Origin: Methylococcaceae bacterium
GTDB lineage: Bacteria; Pseudomonadota; Gammaproteobacteria; Methylococcales; Methylococcaceae
Reading direction: 5' to 3'
Length of the DNA stretch: 14,349 nt
NCBI GenBank assembly: GCA_012026715.1
Contig: VEPB01000409.1
Span: 1-14,349 of the forward strand
Shown here: positions 1-6,388 of the stretch, piece after piece
Layout: every line of letters starts with the position of its first letter
Position numbering within the stretch: the first letter of the stretch is position 1
Program-made: the position numbers and the translations under genes
Notes under the pieces: model-generated
Told to the model about the DNA's origin: nothing
Databases searched by the model: none
Seen by the model: the letters and a program-made list of their open reading frames with translations, nothing else

Positions 1-1725
1 GCCTTCCATCAGGCCGGGAATTTCCTTGAACTGACGGCGAACCTCCAGCACGATGTCGTGGGCGGCCTTGCCGACCGCGGTCATGGTCAAGGCCGAGAAA
101 AGATAGGGCAGCATGGCGCCGATGAGAATACCCGGCAGCATCGTCGGGCCCAGGACGTTGACGTCGTCGACGTGCGCCGCTGTCACGTAGGCGCCCAGCA
201 GGGCCAGTGCGGTCAGAACGGCGGAACCGATGGCGAAGCCCTTGCCGGTAGCGGCGGTGGTGTTGCCCAGGCTGTCGAGAGCGTCGGTGCGCTGACGCAC
301 CTCCTTCGGCAGGTGGCTCATTTCGGCGATGCCGCCGGCGTTGTCGGCGACCGGGCCGTAAGCGTCGGTGGCGAGGGTGACCCCGAGGGTGCTCAACATG
401 CCGACACCCGCCAGAGCCACGGCGTAGAGACCGGCGGTGACGGTGCCGTCGGCCTTGTGGCCCAGCCAGACGCTGAGCAGGATGGCGACGGCCGTGATCA
501 GAACCGGGAACATGGTGCTCATCATGCCGACAGCCATACCCTGGATGATGGTGGTGGCGGCACCGGTTTCACAGGAGTCGGAAATCGACTGGGTCGGCTT
601 CTCGGTGTACGACGTAAAGTATTCGGTCGCGTAGGCAATGCCGTTACCGGCAACCAGGCCAACCAGGATGACCAGCCAGTAGTTGAAGCTCACGCCAGCC
701 AGGATCACCGCCACCAGGGACAGGATCAGCACTACGACGGAAGCGCCCCACACGGAGCGGCGCAACGCCGTCAGCAGGTCTTCCAGGGATGCGTTTTCAT
801 CGATCTTCGCTTCGTAGCGCTTGATGAAGGCGGCAAACTTGGCGATCAGTGCGTTTTTGGATTCGGCCTTGCGCAGGAAATCCCATTCCTGACCGACCAC
901 CATGTAGATGCCGAACAGGGCGGAAATGACGCCGACGGCACCCACCAGGAAAGGCAGGCCGATGAAGGCAGGAGCCTTGTCGCCGGCGAAGCTGGCGCCA
1001 AGGGCGGCGGCGGCGATGATGGAACTGCTGTAGCTCTCGAACAGGTCGGCGCCCATGCCGGCAACGTCGCCCACGTTGTCGCCCACGTTGTCGGCGATTA
1101 CCGCCGGGTTGCGGGGGTCGTCCTCGGGGATGCCTTTTTCGACCTTGCCCACCAGATCGGCGCCAACGTCGGCAGCCTTGGTGTAGATGCCGCCGCCGAC
1201 ACGGGCGAACAGCGCGATGCTGCTGGCGCCGAAGCCGAAGCCGGTGACATAGGACAATTGGTTGGGGTCGCCGTTGAACAGCATGTACAACGAACACATG
1301 CCGATCAAGCTGAAGCTCACCACCGACATGCCCATGATGGCGCCACTGCCGAAGGCGACCCGCAGGCCTTCGTGCAGACCGTGACTGGCGGCTGCAGCGG
1401 TACGGACATTGGCGCGCACCGCCACGTGCATGCCCAAGTAACCGGCCCCGGCGGAAGCGACGGCGCCCACCACGAAGGACATGGCGGTCTGCCAATGCAG
1501 GAACATGCCGATGATGGTTGCCACCACGGCAACGAAGATTGCCAGCACGCGGTACTCGCGGGTCAGGAAGGCGGCGGCCCCGTCCTGAATGGCTTGTGCG
1601 ATGGCGCGCATGGTCTCGTTGCCCTGTTCGTAACTGAGCACGCGCCGCAGCTGCCAAAGGACGTAGAATATGCCCACGCCCGCCGTCAACAAGGCGATCG
1701 TGACCGATCCGGATGCTTGAAACAT
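1..1725 (-). CDS. hppA: Membrane-bound ion-translocating pyrophosphatase, K+-dependent type (C-terminus beyond window)
   Basis: Integral membrane enzyme that hydrolyses PPi and uses the energy to pump H+ or Na+ across the inner membrane. The reading frame is open from ATG at 1725 to the left edge, giving the first 575 residues of a family usually about 670-700 long. Seen: the substrate/Mg motif with K183, D186, D190 and K194 (TKAADVGADLVGK), the ADNVGDNVGD stretch just after it, DLFESY with E230, and GNTTAATGKG at 487-496. From family knowledge, Ala at 491 and Gly at 494 (positions 12.46 and 12.49) mark the K+-dependent subclass, where K+-independent pumps carry Lys and Thr. Glu in DLFESY (6.53) is shared by Na+ pumps and some H+ pumps, so the ion is not settled. 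A strong ribosome site (GGGGAGA, 1734-1740) supports the start. Divergent from pfp, with which it shares pyrophosphate metabolism. Confidence 0.96.
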   Translation of the reverse strand, partial: MFQASGSVTIALLTAGVGIFYVLWQLRRVLSYEQGNETMRAIAQAIQDGAAAFLTREYRVLAIFVAVVATIIGMFLHWQTAMSFVVGAVASAGAGYLGMHVAVRANVRTAAAASHGLHEGLRVAFGSGAIMGMSVVSFSLIGMCSLYMLFNGDPNQLSYVTGFGFGASSIALFARVGGGIYTKAADVGADLVGKVEKGIPEDDPRNPAVIADNVGDNVGDVAGMGADLFESYSSSIIAAAALGASFAGDKAPAFIGLPFLVGAVGVISALFGIYMVVGQEWDFLRKAESKNALIAKFAAFIKRYEAKIDENASLEDLLTALRRSVWGASVVVLILSLVAVILAGVSFNYWLVILVGLVAGNGIAYATEYFTSYTEKPTQSISDSCETGAATTIIQGMAVGMMSTMFPVLITAVAILLSVWLGHKADGTVTAGLYAVALAGVGMLSTLGVTLATDAYGPVADNAGGIAEMSHLPKEVRQRTDALDSLGNTTAATGKGFAIGSAVLTALALLGAYVTAAHVDDVNVLGPTMLPGILIGAMLPYLFSALTMTAVGKAAHDIVLEVRRQFKEIPGLMEG

Positions 1726-2004
1726 GTTAGGTTTCTCCCCGATTGATACAAGCTGAAGTTATTGTTTTAATTACGGCTAGTCCTCGTAAGAGGGGATCTT
1801 TACGCCTTTGTGAAGCCTGGTGCCTTAGGTCGTCTGAAAGGGCCGCCGCAAGCGCATAGCGAAACATAGAGTTAGGGGTTCTGACAATAGCGTGTTTCAT
1901 GAACACGCCTGAAAGCGTGGCGCGGCGGCGTTTTCGGCCCATGTTCGACGCGTGAGAACAGACGGGGATTCAGCGCCCAGAGTTTCGCCGTCGGCACCGA
2001 GAAA

Positions 2005-2013
2005 TGGCATAAT
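2005..2013 (+). promoter_or_regulatory. Candidate extended -10 element for pfp
   Basis: TGGCATAAT fits TGn plus a -10 hexamer with one mismatch to TATAAT. No good -35 is seen 16-18 bp upstream, which is tolerable for an extended -10. If used, it would give a pfp leader of roughly 205 nt containing the hairpins at 2052-2080 and 2149-2161. Motif match only. Confidence 0.3.
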
Positions 2014-2051
2014 GGTGGATCGTTCTGCCCGAAAACCCACTTCCGGTGGCG

Positions 2052-2080
2052 CTGACACATCCAGGGCATGGATCCGTCAG
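2052..2080 (+). promoter_or_regulatory. Two-part hairpin in the pfp leader
   Basis: CTGAC (2052-2056) pairs with GTCAG (2076-2080) and ATCCA (2059-2063) with TGGAT (2069-2073). The two helices are separated by a symmetric 2x2 internal loop (ac/cc), and the apical loop is GGGCA. All ten pairs are Watson-Crick. It lies about 150 nt before the pfp start. No T-run follows, so it is not a simple terminator. A regulatory role is inference. Confidence 0.35.
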
Positions 2081-2227
2081 ATTCGCTCATGCCGGCTGCG
2101 GTTTTTCGGCGACGCACAAATTCGACGGCGTAGAACTGGTCCTTAAGCCAGCGTAGCGCTGCACTGTCTGGGAGCGGCACGTGCTGTCGTTCCCTCGTCT
2201 TCAACCACAACTGACTCAACGCTCGCT

Positions 2228-3457
2228 ATGAACAAGCCAAAAAAAGTTGCACTTGTCACCGCTGGCGGTCTGGCGCCCTGCCTCAGTTCGGCAGTCGGCA
2301 GTCTGATCGAACGCTATACCGAGATCGATCCGTCCATCGAGATCATCTGCTACCACGGTGGATACAAAGGGCTCTTGCTGGGTGATTCCTACCAGGTAAC
2401 CCCCGAGATTCGTGAAAAAGCGGCGTTGTTGCACCGTTACGGCGGCTCACCCATTGGCAACAGCCGGGTGAAGCTCACCAATGTCAAGGATTGCATTAAG
2501 CGCGGTCTGGTCACTGAAGGCCAGGATCCGCAAAAAGTCGCCGCAGACCAATTGATCAAGGACGGCGTAGATATTCTTCACACCATCGGCGGCGACGACA
2601 CCAACACGGCCGCGGCCGACCTAGCCGCCTTCCTGGCCAAGAACGACTACGGCCTGACAGTGATCGGCCTACCCAAAACGGTCGACAACGACGTGTTCCC
2701 CATCAAGCAGTCGCTGGGAGCCTGGACCGCGGCCGAACAAGGCGCGCGCTATTTCTGGAATGTCGTGGCAGAATCCGGAGCCAACCCGCGCATGCTGATC
2801 GTCCACGAAGTGATGGGCCGCAACTGCGGGTGGCTGACCGCCGCCACGGCGCTGGAATACCGCAAGCTGCTAGACCGCGCCGAATGGGTGCCGGGAATTG
2901 GCCTATCCCGAAACGTATACGAGGTGCACGGCATTTTCATCCCGGAGATGGAGATCAACATTGCCGCCGAAGCCGAACGCCTCCGCGCCGTGATGGACAA
3001 GACGGACTGCGTGAACATCTTCATTTCCGAAGGCGCTGGTGTGGAAGCCATCGTCGCCGAATTGCAATCCAAGGGGCAGGAAGTGCCGCGGGATGCCTTT
3101 GGCCATATCAAGTTGGACGCCGTGAACCCCGGCAAGTGGTTCGGGGAACAGTTCGCGCAGATGCTGGGTGCTGAAAAGACCCTGGTGCAGAAGTCGGGAT
3201 ATTTTGCCCGTGCTGCTGCGGCCAATGTGGATGACATCCGCCTGATCAAATCTTGCGCGGATCTGGCGGTCGAATGCGCATTCCGCCGCGAATCGGGCGT
3301 AATCGGTCACGACGAGGACAACGGCAACGTGCTGCGGGCCATCGAATTCCCGCGGATCAAGGGCGGCAAGCCTTTCGATATCGATGCGCCGTGGTTTGCC
3401 TCGATGCTGTCTGAAATCGGCCAGCAGAAGGGCGGCAAGGTCGCAGTCAGCCACTAA
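2228..3457 (+). CDS. pfp: Pyrophosphate--fructose 6-phosphate 1-phosphotransferase (PPi-PFK)
   Basis: Cytoplasmic, reversible phosphorylation of fructose 6-phosphate with PPi as donor; in methanotrophs the family also acts on sedoheptulose 7-phosphate and links the ribulose monophosphate cycle to glycolysis. The 409-residue length fits the family. Seen: N-terminal TAGGLAPC (11-18), GGDDT (121-125) where Asp124 stands in place of the Gly found in ATP-dependent enzymes, PKTVDND (149-155) with Lys150 typical of PPi users, and MGRNCGWL (196-203). These residues argue for PPi rather than ATP. No Shine-Dalgarno is visible before the ATG at 2228; the start is chosen because MNKPKKVALVTAGG begins as relatives do. 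Divergent from hppA, which also consumes PPi; the two presumably set the cell's PPi balance. Very close to the Methylococcus type as remembered. Confidence 0.96.
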   Translation: MNKPKKVALVTAGGLAPCLSSAVGSLIERYTEIDPSIEIICYHGGYKGLLLGDSYQVTPEIREKAALLHRYGGSPIGNSRVKLTNVKDCIKRGLVTEGQDPQKVAADQLIKDGVDILHTIGGDDTNTAAADLAAFLAKNDYGLTVIGLPKTVDNDVFPIKQSLGAWTAAEQGARYFWNVVAESGANPRMLIVHEVMGRNCGWLTAATALEYRKLLDRAEWVPGIGLSRNVYEVHGIFIPEMEINIAAEAERLRAVMDKTDCVNIFISEGAGVEAIVAELQSKGQEVPRDAFGHIKLDAVNPGKWFGEQFAQMLGAEKTLVQKSGYFARAAAANVDDIRLIKSCADLAVECAFRRESGVIGHDEDNGNVLRAIEFPRIKGGKPFDIDAPWFASMLSEIGQQKGGKVAVSH

Positions 3458-3488
3458 GGCGAGGCGCGGCTGTTTGATCCGGCGGTTT

Positions 3489-3512
3489 CTGCGGTGCAGG
3501 GATGCACCGCAG
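3489..3512 (+). terminator. Perfect 10-bp hairpin after pfp (terminator-like, no T-run)
   Basis: CTGCGGTGCA (3489-3498) and TGCACCGCAG (3503-3512) are exact reverse complements around a 4-nt loop (GGGA), 31 bp past the pfp stop. No T tract follows, so intrinsic termination is uncertain; it may instead stabilise the 3' end or be a small mobile palindrome. The 10-mer GATCCGGCGG occurs on both sides as a direct repeat (3476-3485 and 3513-3522). Confidence 0.45.
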
Positions 3513-3718
3513 GATCCGGCGGCTGGAGGTTGCAGATTCTGCGAACGGACGGGAAACCGCGTTGTCCGGCAAGAGTCGCCGCACCTCGAGCAGTGATTTT
3601 GTACTTCGTTGTTTTACCGCCGGCTTGGAGACGTGCTCAGAACGATCGATTTGGTGGAAAAATGACGGGGGCAGGATATTCTTTAGGGACGGTTCCATTG
3701 ATTGATTAGGAAATTGCC

Positions 3719-4048
3719 ATGGCGACGACAACATCCAGACGGTCTGTGACCGTGATCAGCCTGATAGTCCTGGGCCTGGTTTCGCTTGGCCCTCCCGCAA
3801 TGGCGCAGGTGTATCGCGGCGGGGTCTCCGTTTCCCATGCGCGGGCCTCAAAGGCGGCCACTTTCTCCCCCCATAACCTCGCCCGACTGACCGATGCAAT
3901 GCGGTCTCACAATGCACGGCTTCGGTTGCTTTTGGCCGATCGTGATCGCGAACTGAAATCCGTGAAGGCCAAACTGCGTCAGGTGCAGGAGCAGCAGGAA
4001 ATGGCCGATACCGGCGGAATCTACCCGCTTTTTATCGCGACTCCGTAG
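3719..4048 (+). CDS. Small exported coiled-coil protein, function unknown
   Basis: 109 residues, not recognised. Seen: basic N-terminus (TSRRS), hydrophobic core about 9-24, and an AMA-Q signal peptidase I site near residue 29, leaving a mature protein of about 80 residues outside the inner membrane. Residues about 52-95 are charged and helical with heptad-like Leu spacing (LARLTDAMR, LLLADRDRELKSVKAKL), suggesting a short coiled coil; the tail ends in a hydrophobic stretch. The start is supported by a plausible ribosome site (AGGAA, about 6 nt upstream). It stands alone between pfp and hflK, with more than 200 bp on each side, so it is probably transcribed by itself. No catalytic motif is visible. 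Signal peptide and helix make a real gene likely. Confidence 0.7.
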   Translation: MATTTSRRSVTVISLIVLGLVSLGPPAMAQVYRGGVSVSHARASKAATFSPHNLARLTDAMRSHNARLRLLLADRDRELKSVKAKLRQVQEQQEMADTGGIYPLFIATP

Positions 4049-4201
4049 CGCCGCTTCCCGGCCACGGCGTGAAGATTCGAACGCCACACTCCGTTCAGTC
4101 TCGGCAGCGTTTCCCAAGGGAGGGATATCGCCACTTCCGATTTTGCATCCAGCCAGCCGCGTTGGCCGCACCAAGCACCTGCCGGTACTTCGCCAAATTC
4201 C

Positions 4202-4215
4202 GGATGGTTCCATCC
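4202..4215. repeat. Short palindrome upstream of hflK
   Basis: GGATGG (4202-4207) and CCATCC (4210-4215) are exact reverse complements with a 2-nt centre, about 45 bp before the hflK ATG. It could be an operator half-site pair or chance. The rest of 4049-4260 shows no recognisable gene on the plus strand. Confidence 0.25.
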
Positions 4216-4260
4216 AAATCGCCATTTTAAGTTTTTCATTACCACCGAGGTGGATCGAGC

Positions 4261-5238
4261 ATGGCCAATGCAAATCCTTGGGGGCAGACCTTGCCTACGC
4301 CACCGTCCATTCCCTGGAAGCCAGTCATTGCGGCGACGCTGATCGTAATGGGGTTCTGGACGGCTTACTACACCGTACCGGCTGAATCCGAAGGGGTGCT
4401 GCTACGATTCGGGCGGTATATCGAGAAAGTCCCGCCGGGGCTGCATTTCAAACTTCCCTTCGGCATCGACGAGGTGATCCGCGTCCCGACCCAGCGGCAA
4501 TTGAAGCTGGAGTTCGGTTTTGGCTCAGGCGGCGTCACCAATCCCGATCAGACCGGGACCGCTCCCGCCAAGGAAAAGTCCATGGTGACCGGCGATCTCA
4601 ATTCGGCCCTGGTGGAATGGGTGGTCCAGTACCGCATCACGGAACCGGAGACCTTTCTGTTCGACGTCCGCGACCCCGGTCAGACCCTCAGGGATCTCTC
4701 GGAATCGGTGATGCGGGAGATCATCGGCGACCGCACCGTCGATGAAATCATCACCATCGGACGCCAGGAGATCGAGGAAACGGCGCTTAGCCGCATGCAG
4801 GAGCTGTCCAAGCGCTATCACTTGGGCGTCTCCATCAACCAGGTGCAGCTGAAAAATGTCGACCCCCCGGAACCGGTGCAGCCATCCTTCAACGAGGTCA
4901 ACCGCGCCCAGCAGGACCGGGAGAATGCCATCAACCTGGCCAACGGCGAATACAACAAGGCGGTACCGCGGGCGCGCGGCGAGGCCGATCAGATGATCCG
5001 CGGGGCGGAAGGTTACCGCTTCAAGCGCATCAACGAGGCAGAGGGTGATGCGGCGGCGTTCACCGCGGTGTTGGAGCAATATGTGAAAGCCCCCGAGGTG
5101 ACCCGCACCCGGCTATACCTGGAAACCATGGGTGAAGTGCTGCCCCAGGTCAAGCAGGGCATCATCGTGGACGAGTCGGTGCAGCAGATTCTTCCCATGC
5201 TGCCGTTACCCACCCAGATCGGTGAGGGGGCACGCTGA
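4261..5238 (+). CDS. hflK: FtsH protease modulator HflK (short N-terminus)
   Basis: SPFH/band-7 membrane protein. With HflC it forms a large inner-membrane assembly around the FtsH protease and tunes degradation of membrane proteins. 325 residues. Seen: NPWG near the N-terminus, one transmembrane helix about 20-38, the SPFH start EGVLLRFGRYIEKVPPGLHFKLPFG split over 44-68, the DLNSALVEWVVQYRI core (112-126), and a charged Ala/Glu-rich helical region about 205-270 (RAQQDRENAINLANGEYNKA part). The E. coli protein (about 419 residues) has a long Gly-rich cytoplasmic tail that is missing here, so only about 20 residues precede the membrane helix. Start supported by GAGGTGG about 7 nt before the ATG. 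Stop overlaps the hflC start. No hfq or hflX upstream, unlike the classical operon. Confidence 0.93.
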   Translation: MANANPWGQTLPTPPSIPWKPVIAATLIVMGFWTAYYTVPAESEGVLLRFGRYIEKVPPGLHFKLPFGIDEVIRVPTQRQLKLEFGFGSGGVTNPDQTGTAPAKEKSMVTGDLNSALVEWVVQYRITEPETFLFDVRDPGQTLRDLSESVMREIIGDRTVDEIITIGRQEIEETALSRMQELSKRYHLGVSINQVQLKNVDPPEPVQPSFNEVNRAQQDRENAINLANGEYNKAVPRARGEADQMIRGAEGYRFKRINEAEGDAAAFTAVLEQYVKAPEVTRTRLYLETMGEVLPQVKQGIIVDESVQQILPMLPLPTQIGEGAR

Positions 5239-6212
5239 TGCTGAAGCATTACTTCTCCTTGACGGGCATCGCCGTCGTTCTGCTGGCCGTTTATCTGTCG
5301 GCATTCACCGTCAATCAGACCGAGCAGGTCATCATCACCCAGTTCGGCCGTCCCGTTCGCGATCCCATCACCGAGCCCGGCCTCCATTTCAAGCTGCCCT
5401 TCATCCAGCAACTGACCCGCATCGACAAGCGCTATCTGGCATGGGACGGTCCCATGGTGGAGATGTCCACCAAGGACAAGACCTACATTCAGGTGGATAC
5501 CTTCGCGCGCTGGCGCATCACCGACCCCATGCAGTACTTCCTGCGGTTGCGCGACGAACGCAGTGCGCAGTCACGGCTGGAGGATATCCTCGGCAGCGAG
5601 ACCCGCACCGCGGTGGCGCGTCACGAATTGATCGAGGTGGTACGCATCGACAAGGCCCGCAAGCCCAAGCAGGACGACGGGATCGCTGCATCCCTGACGG
5701 GCACGGGAGGCACTTTGGGAAGTCTCCGGCCGATCCAGTTTGGCCGTTTGGCGATCGAACAGGGCATCTTCGAGGCGGCGGCACCCAAGCTGGCGGAATA
5801 TGGCATCGAATTGCTGGACATCCGGTTCAAGCGGATCAATTACAACCCGGAGGTCCTGGAGCGCATCTACCAGCGCATGATCAGCGAGCGGCTGCAGATC
5901 GCCCAGCGGTTCCGCTCGGAAGGCGAAGGCGAGGCGGCCCGAATCTCCGGACAGAAGGAGCGCGACATCAACGAAATCGAGTCGACCGCCTACAAGCAGG
6001 TCCAACAGATCCGCGGCGAAGCCGACGCCAAGGCGACCGAAGTCTATGCCAAGGCCTATGGCCAGCGCCCGGAGGCGGCCGAGTTCTACCGCTTCGTCAA
6101 GAGCATGGAAACTTACCGCAAGGTCATTGGCGGCGAAGCCACGGTCGTGCTCTCCACCAACAGCGATCTGTTCGCCCTGCTCAAGCGGATCGAGGCGAAA
6201 GCGAAACCTTGA
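5238..6212 (+). CDS. hflC: FtsH protease modulator HflC
   Basis: Partner of HflK in the membrane-bound SPFH complex regulating FtsH. 324 residues, close to the usual about 330. Seen: a single N-terminal membrane helix about 7-23, then TVNQTEQVIITQFGRPVRD (24-42), the SPFH segment GLHFKLPFIQQ, a central Lys/Gly-rich loop about 138-160, the IELLDIRFKRINY strand, and a long Glu/Ala/Arg-rich helical arm (SERLQIAQRFRSEGEGEAAR). ATG shares one base with the hflK stop (TGATG), so translation is coupled and the two genes form one operon. No third gene follows in the operon: the next 176 bp hold a possible promoter and then gltX. Confidence 0.94.
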   Translation: MLKHYFSLTGIAVVLLAVYLSAFTVNQTEQVIITQFGRPVRDPITEPGLHFKLPFIQQLTRIDKRYLAWDGPMVEMSTKDKTYIQVDTFARWRITDPMQYFLRLRDERSAQSRLEDILGSETRTAVARHELIEVVRIDKARKPKQDDGIAASLTGTGGTLGSLRPIQFGRLAIEQGIFEAAAPKLAEYGIELLDIRFKRINYNPEVLERIYQRMISERLQIAQRFRSEGEGEAARISGQKERDINEIESTAYKQVQQIRGEADAKATEVYAKAYGQRPEAAEFYRFVKSMETYRKVIGGEATVVLSTNSDLFALLKRIEAKAKP

Positions 6213-6273
6213 CGGTCGTCGGCTTGACGAGCGGCGGGCGGAGGCGCGCCGGAAGCCGGCGAGCGGCTTTCGG

Positions 6274-6304
6274 TTGCCGGCGATCGGGATCGGGCTGGTA
6301 GAAT
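6274..6304 (+). promoter_or_regulatory. Candidate gltX promoter overlapping a small hairpin
   Basis: TTGCCG (6274-6279) and TGGTAGAAT, an extended -10 ending at 6304, are separated by 19 bp. The same place contains GGTAG-AAT-CTACC followed by GTTTTT, which could also act as a weak terminator for hflC. The two readings cannot be separated from sequence alone; gltX lies about 85 bp downstream. Confidence 0.3.
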
Positions 6305-6388
6305 CTACCGTTTTTCACGGCCCGCCAGTCTTTTTCAACGGATGCGCAGGGCCGCCCCGATCCGTTTTGCCGCAGCCTCCCGACTTCC

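Larger units (their letters stand above)
1726..2227. other. Divergent hppA/pfp intergenic region with inverted repeats
   Basis: 502 bp with no recognisable gene. Open frames on either strand here have no convincing start or family resemblance. It must hold the promoters of both neighbours. Inverted repeats seen: GCCGCCGC (1842-1849) with GCGGCGGC (1922-1929); GCGTGTT (1890-1896) with AACACGC (1902-1908); CACGC (1904-1908) with GCGTG (1915-1919), which competes with the previous one; a two-part hairpin at 2052-2080; and CAGCG (2149-2153) with CGCTG (2157-2161). No clear -35/-10 pair for hppA was found. A sequence resembling an extended -10 faces pfp at 2005-2013. Confidence 0.6.

Noticed and set aside
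58..1746. Very long plus-strand open frame of 562 codons
   Set aside because: It is the antisense shadow of hppA: the minus frame gives pyrophosphatase motifs throughout, while the plus frame gives low-complexity His/Gly/Asp-rich sequence with no family.
1727..1942. Small minus-strand open frame ending next to the hppA start, possible leader peptide
   Set aside because: No ribosome site, no signal or repeated regulatory codons, and its composition looks random; the closeness of its stop to the hppA ATG may be chance.
1872..2219. 115-codon minus-strand open frame in the hppA/pfp gap
   Set aside because: Starts with TTG without a ribosome site, no recognisable domain, and overlaps the hairpins and the candidate pfp promoter.
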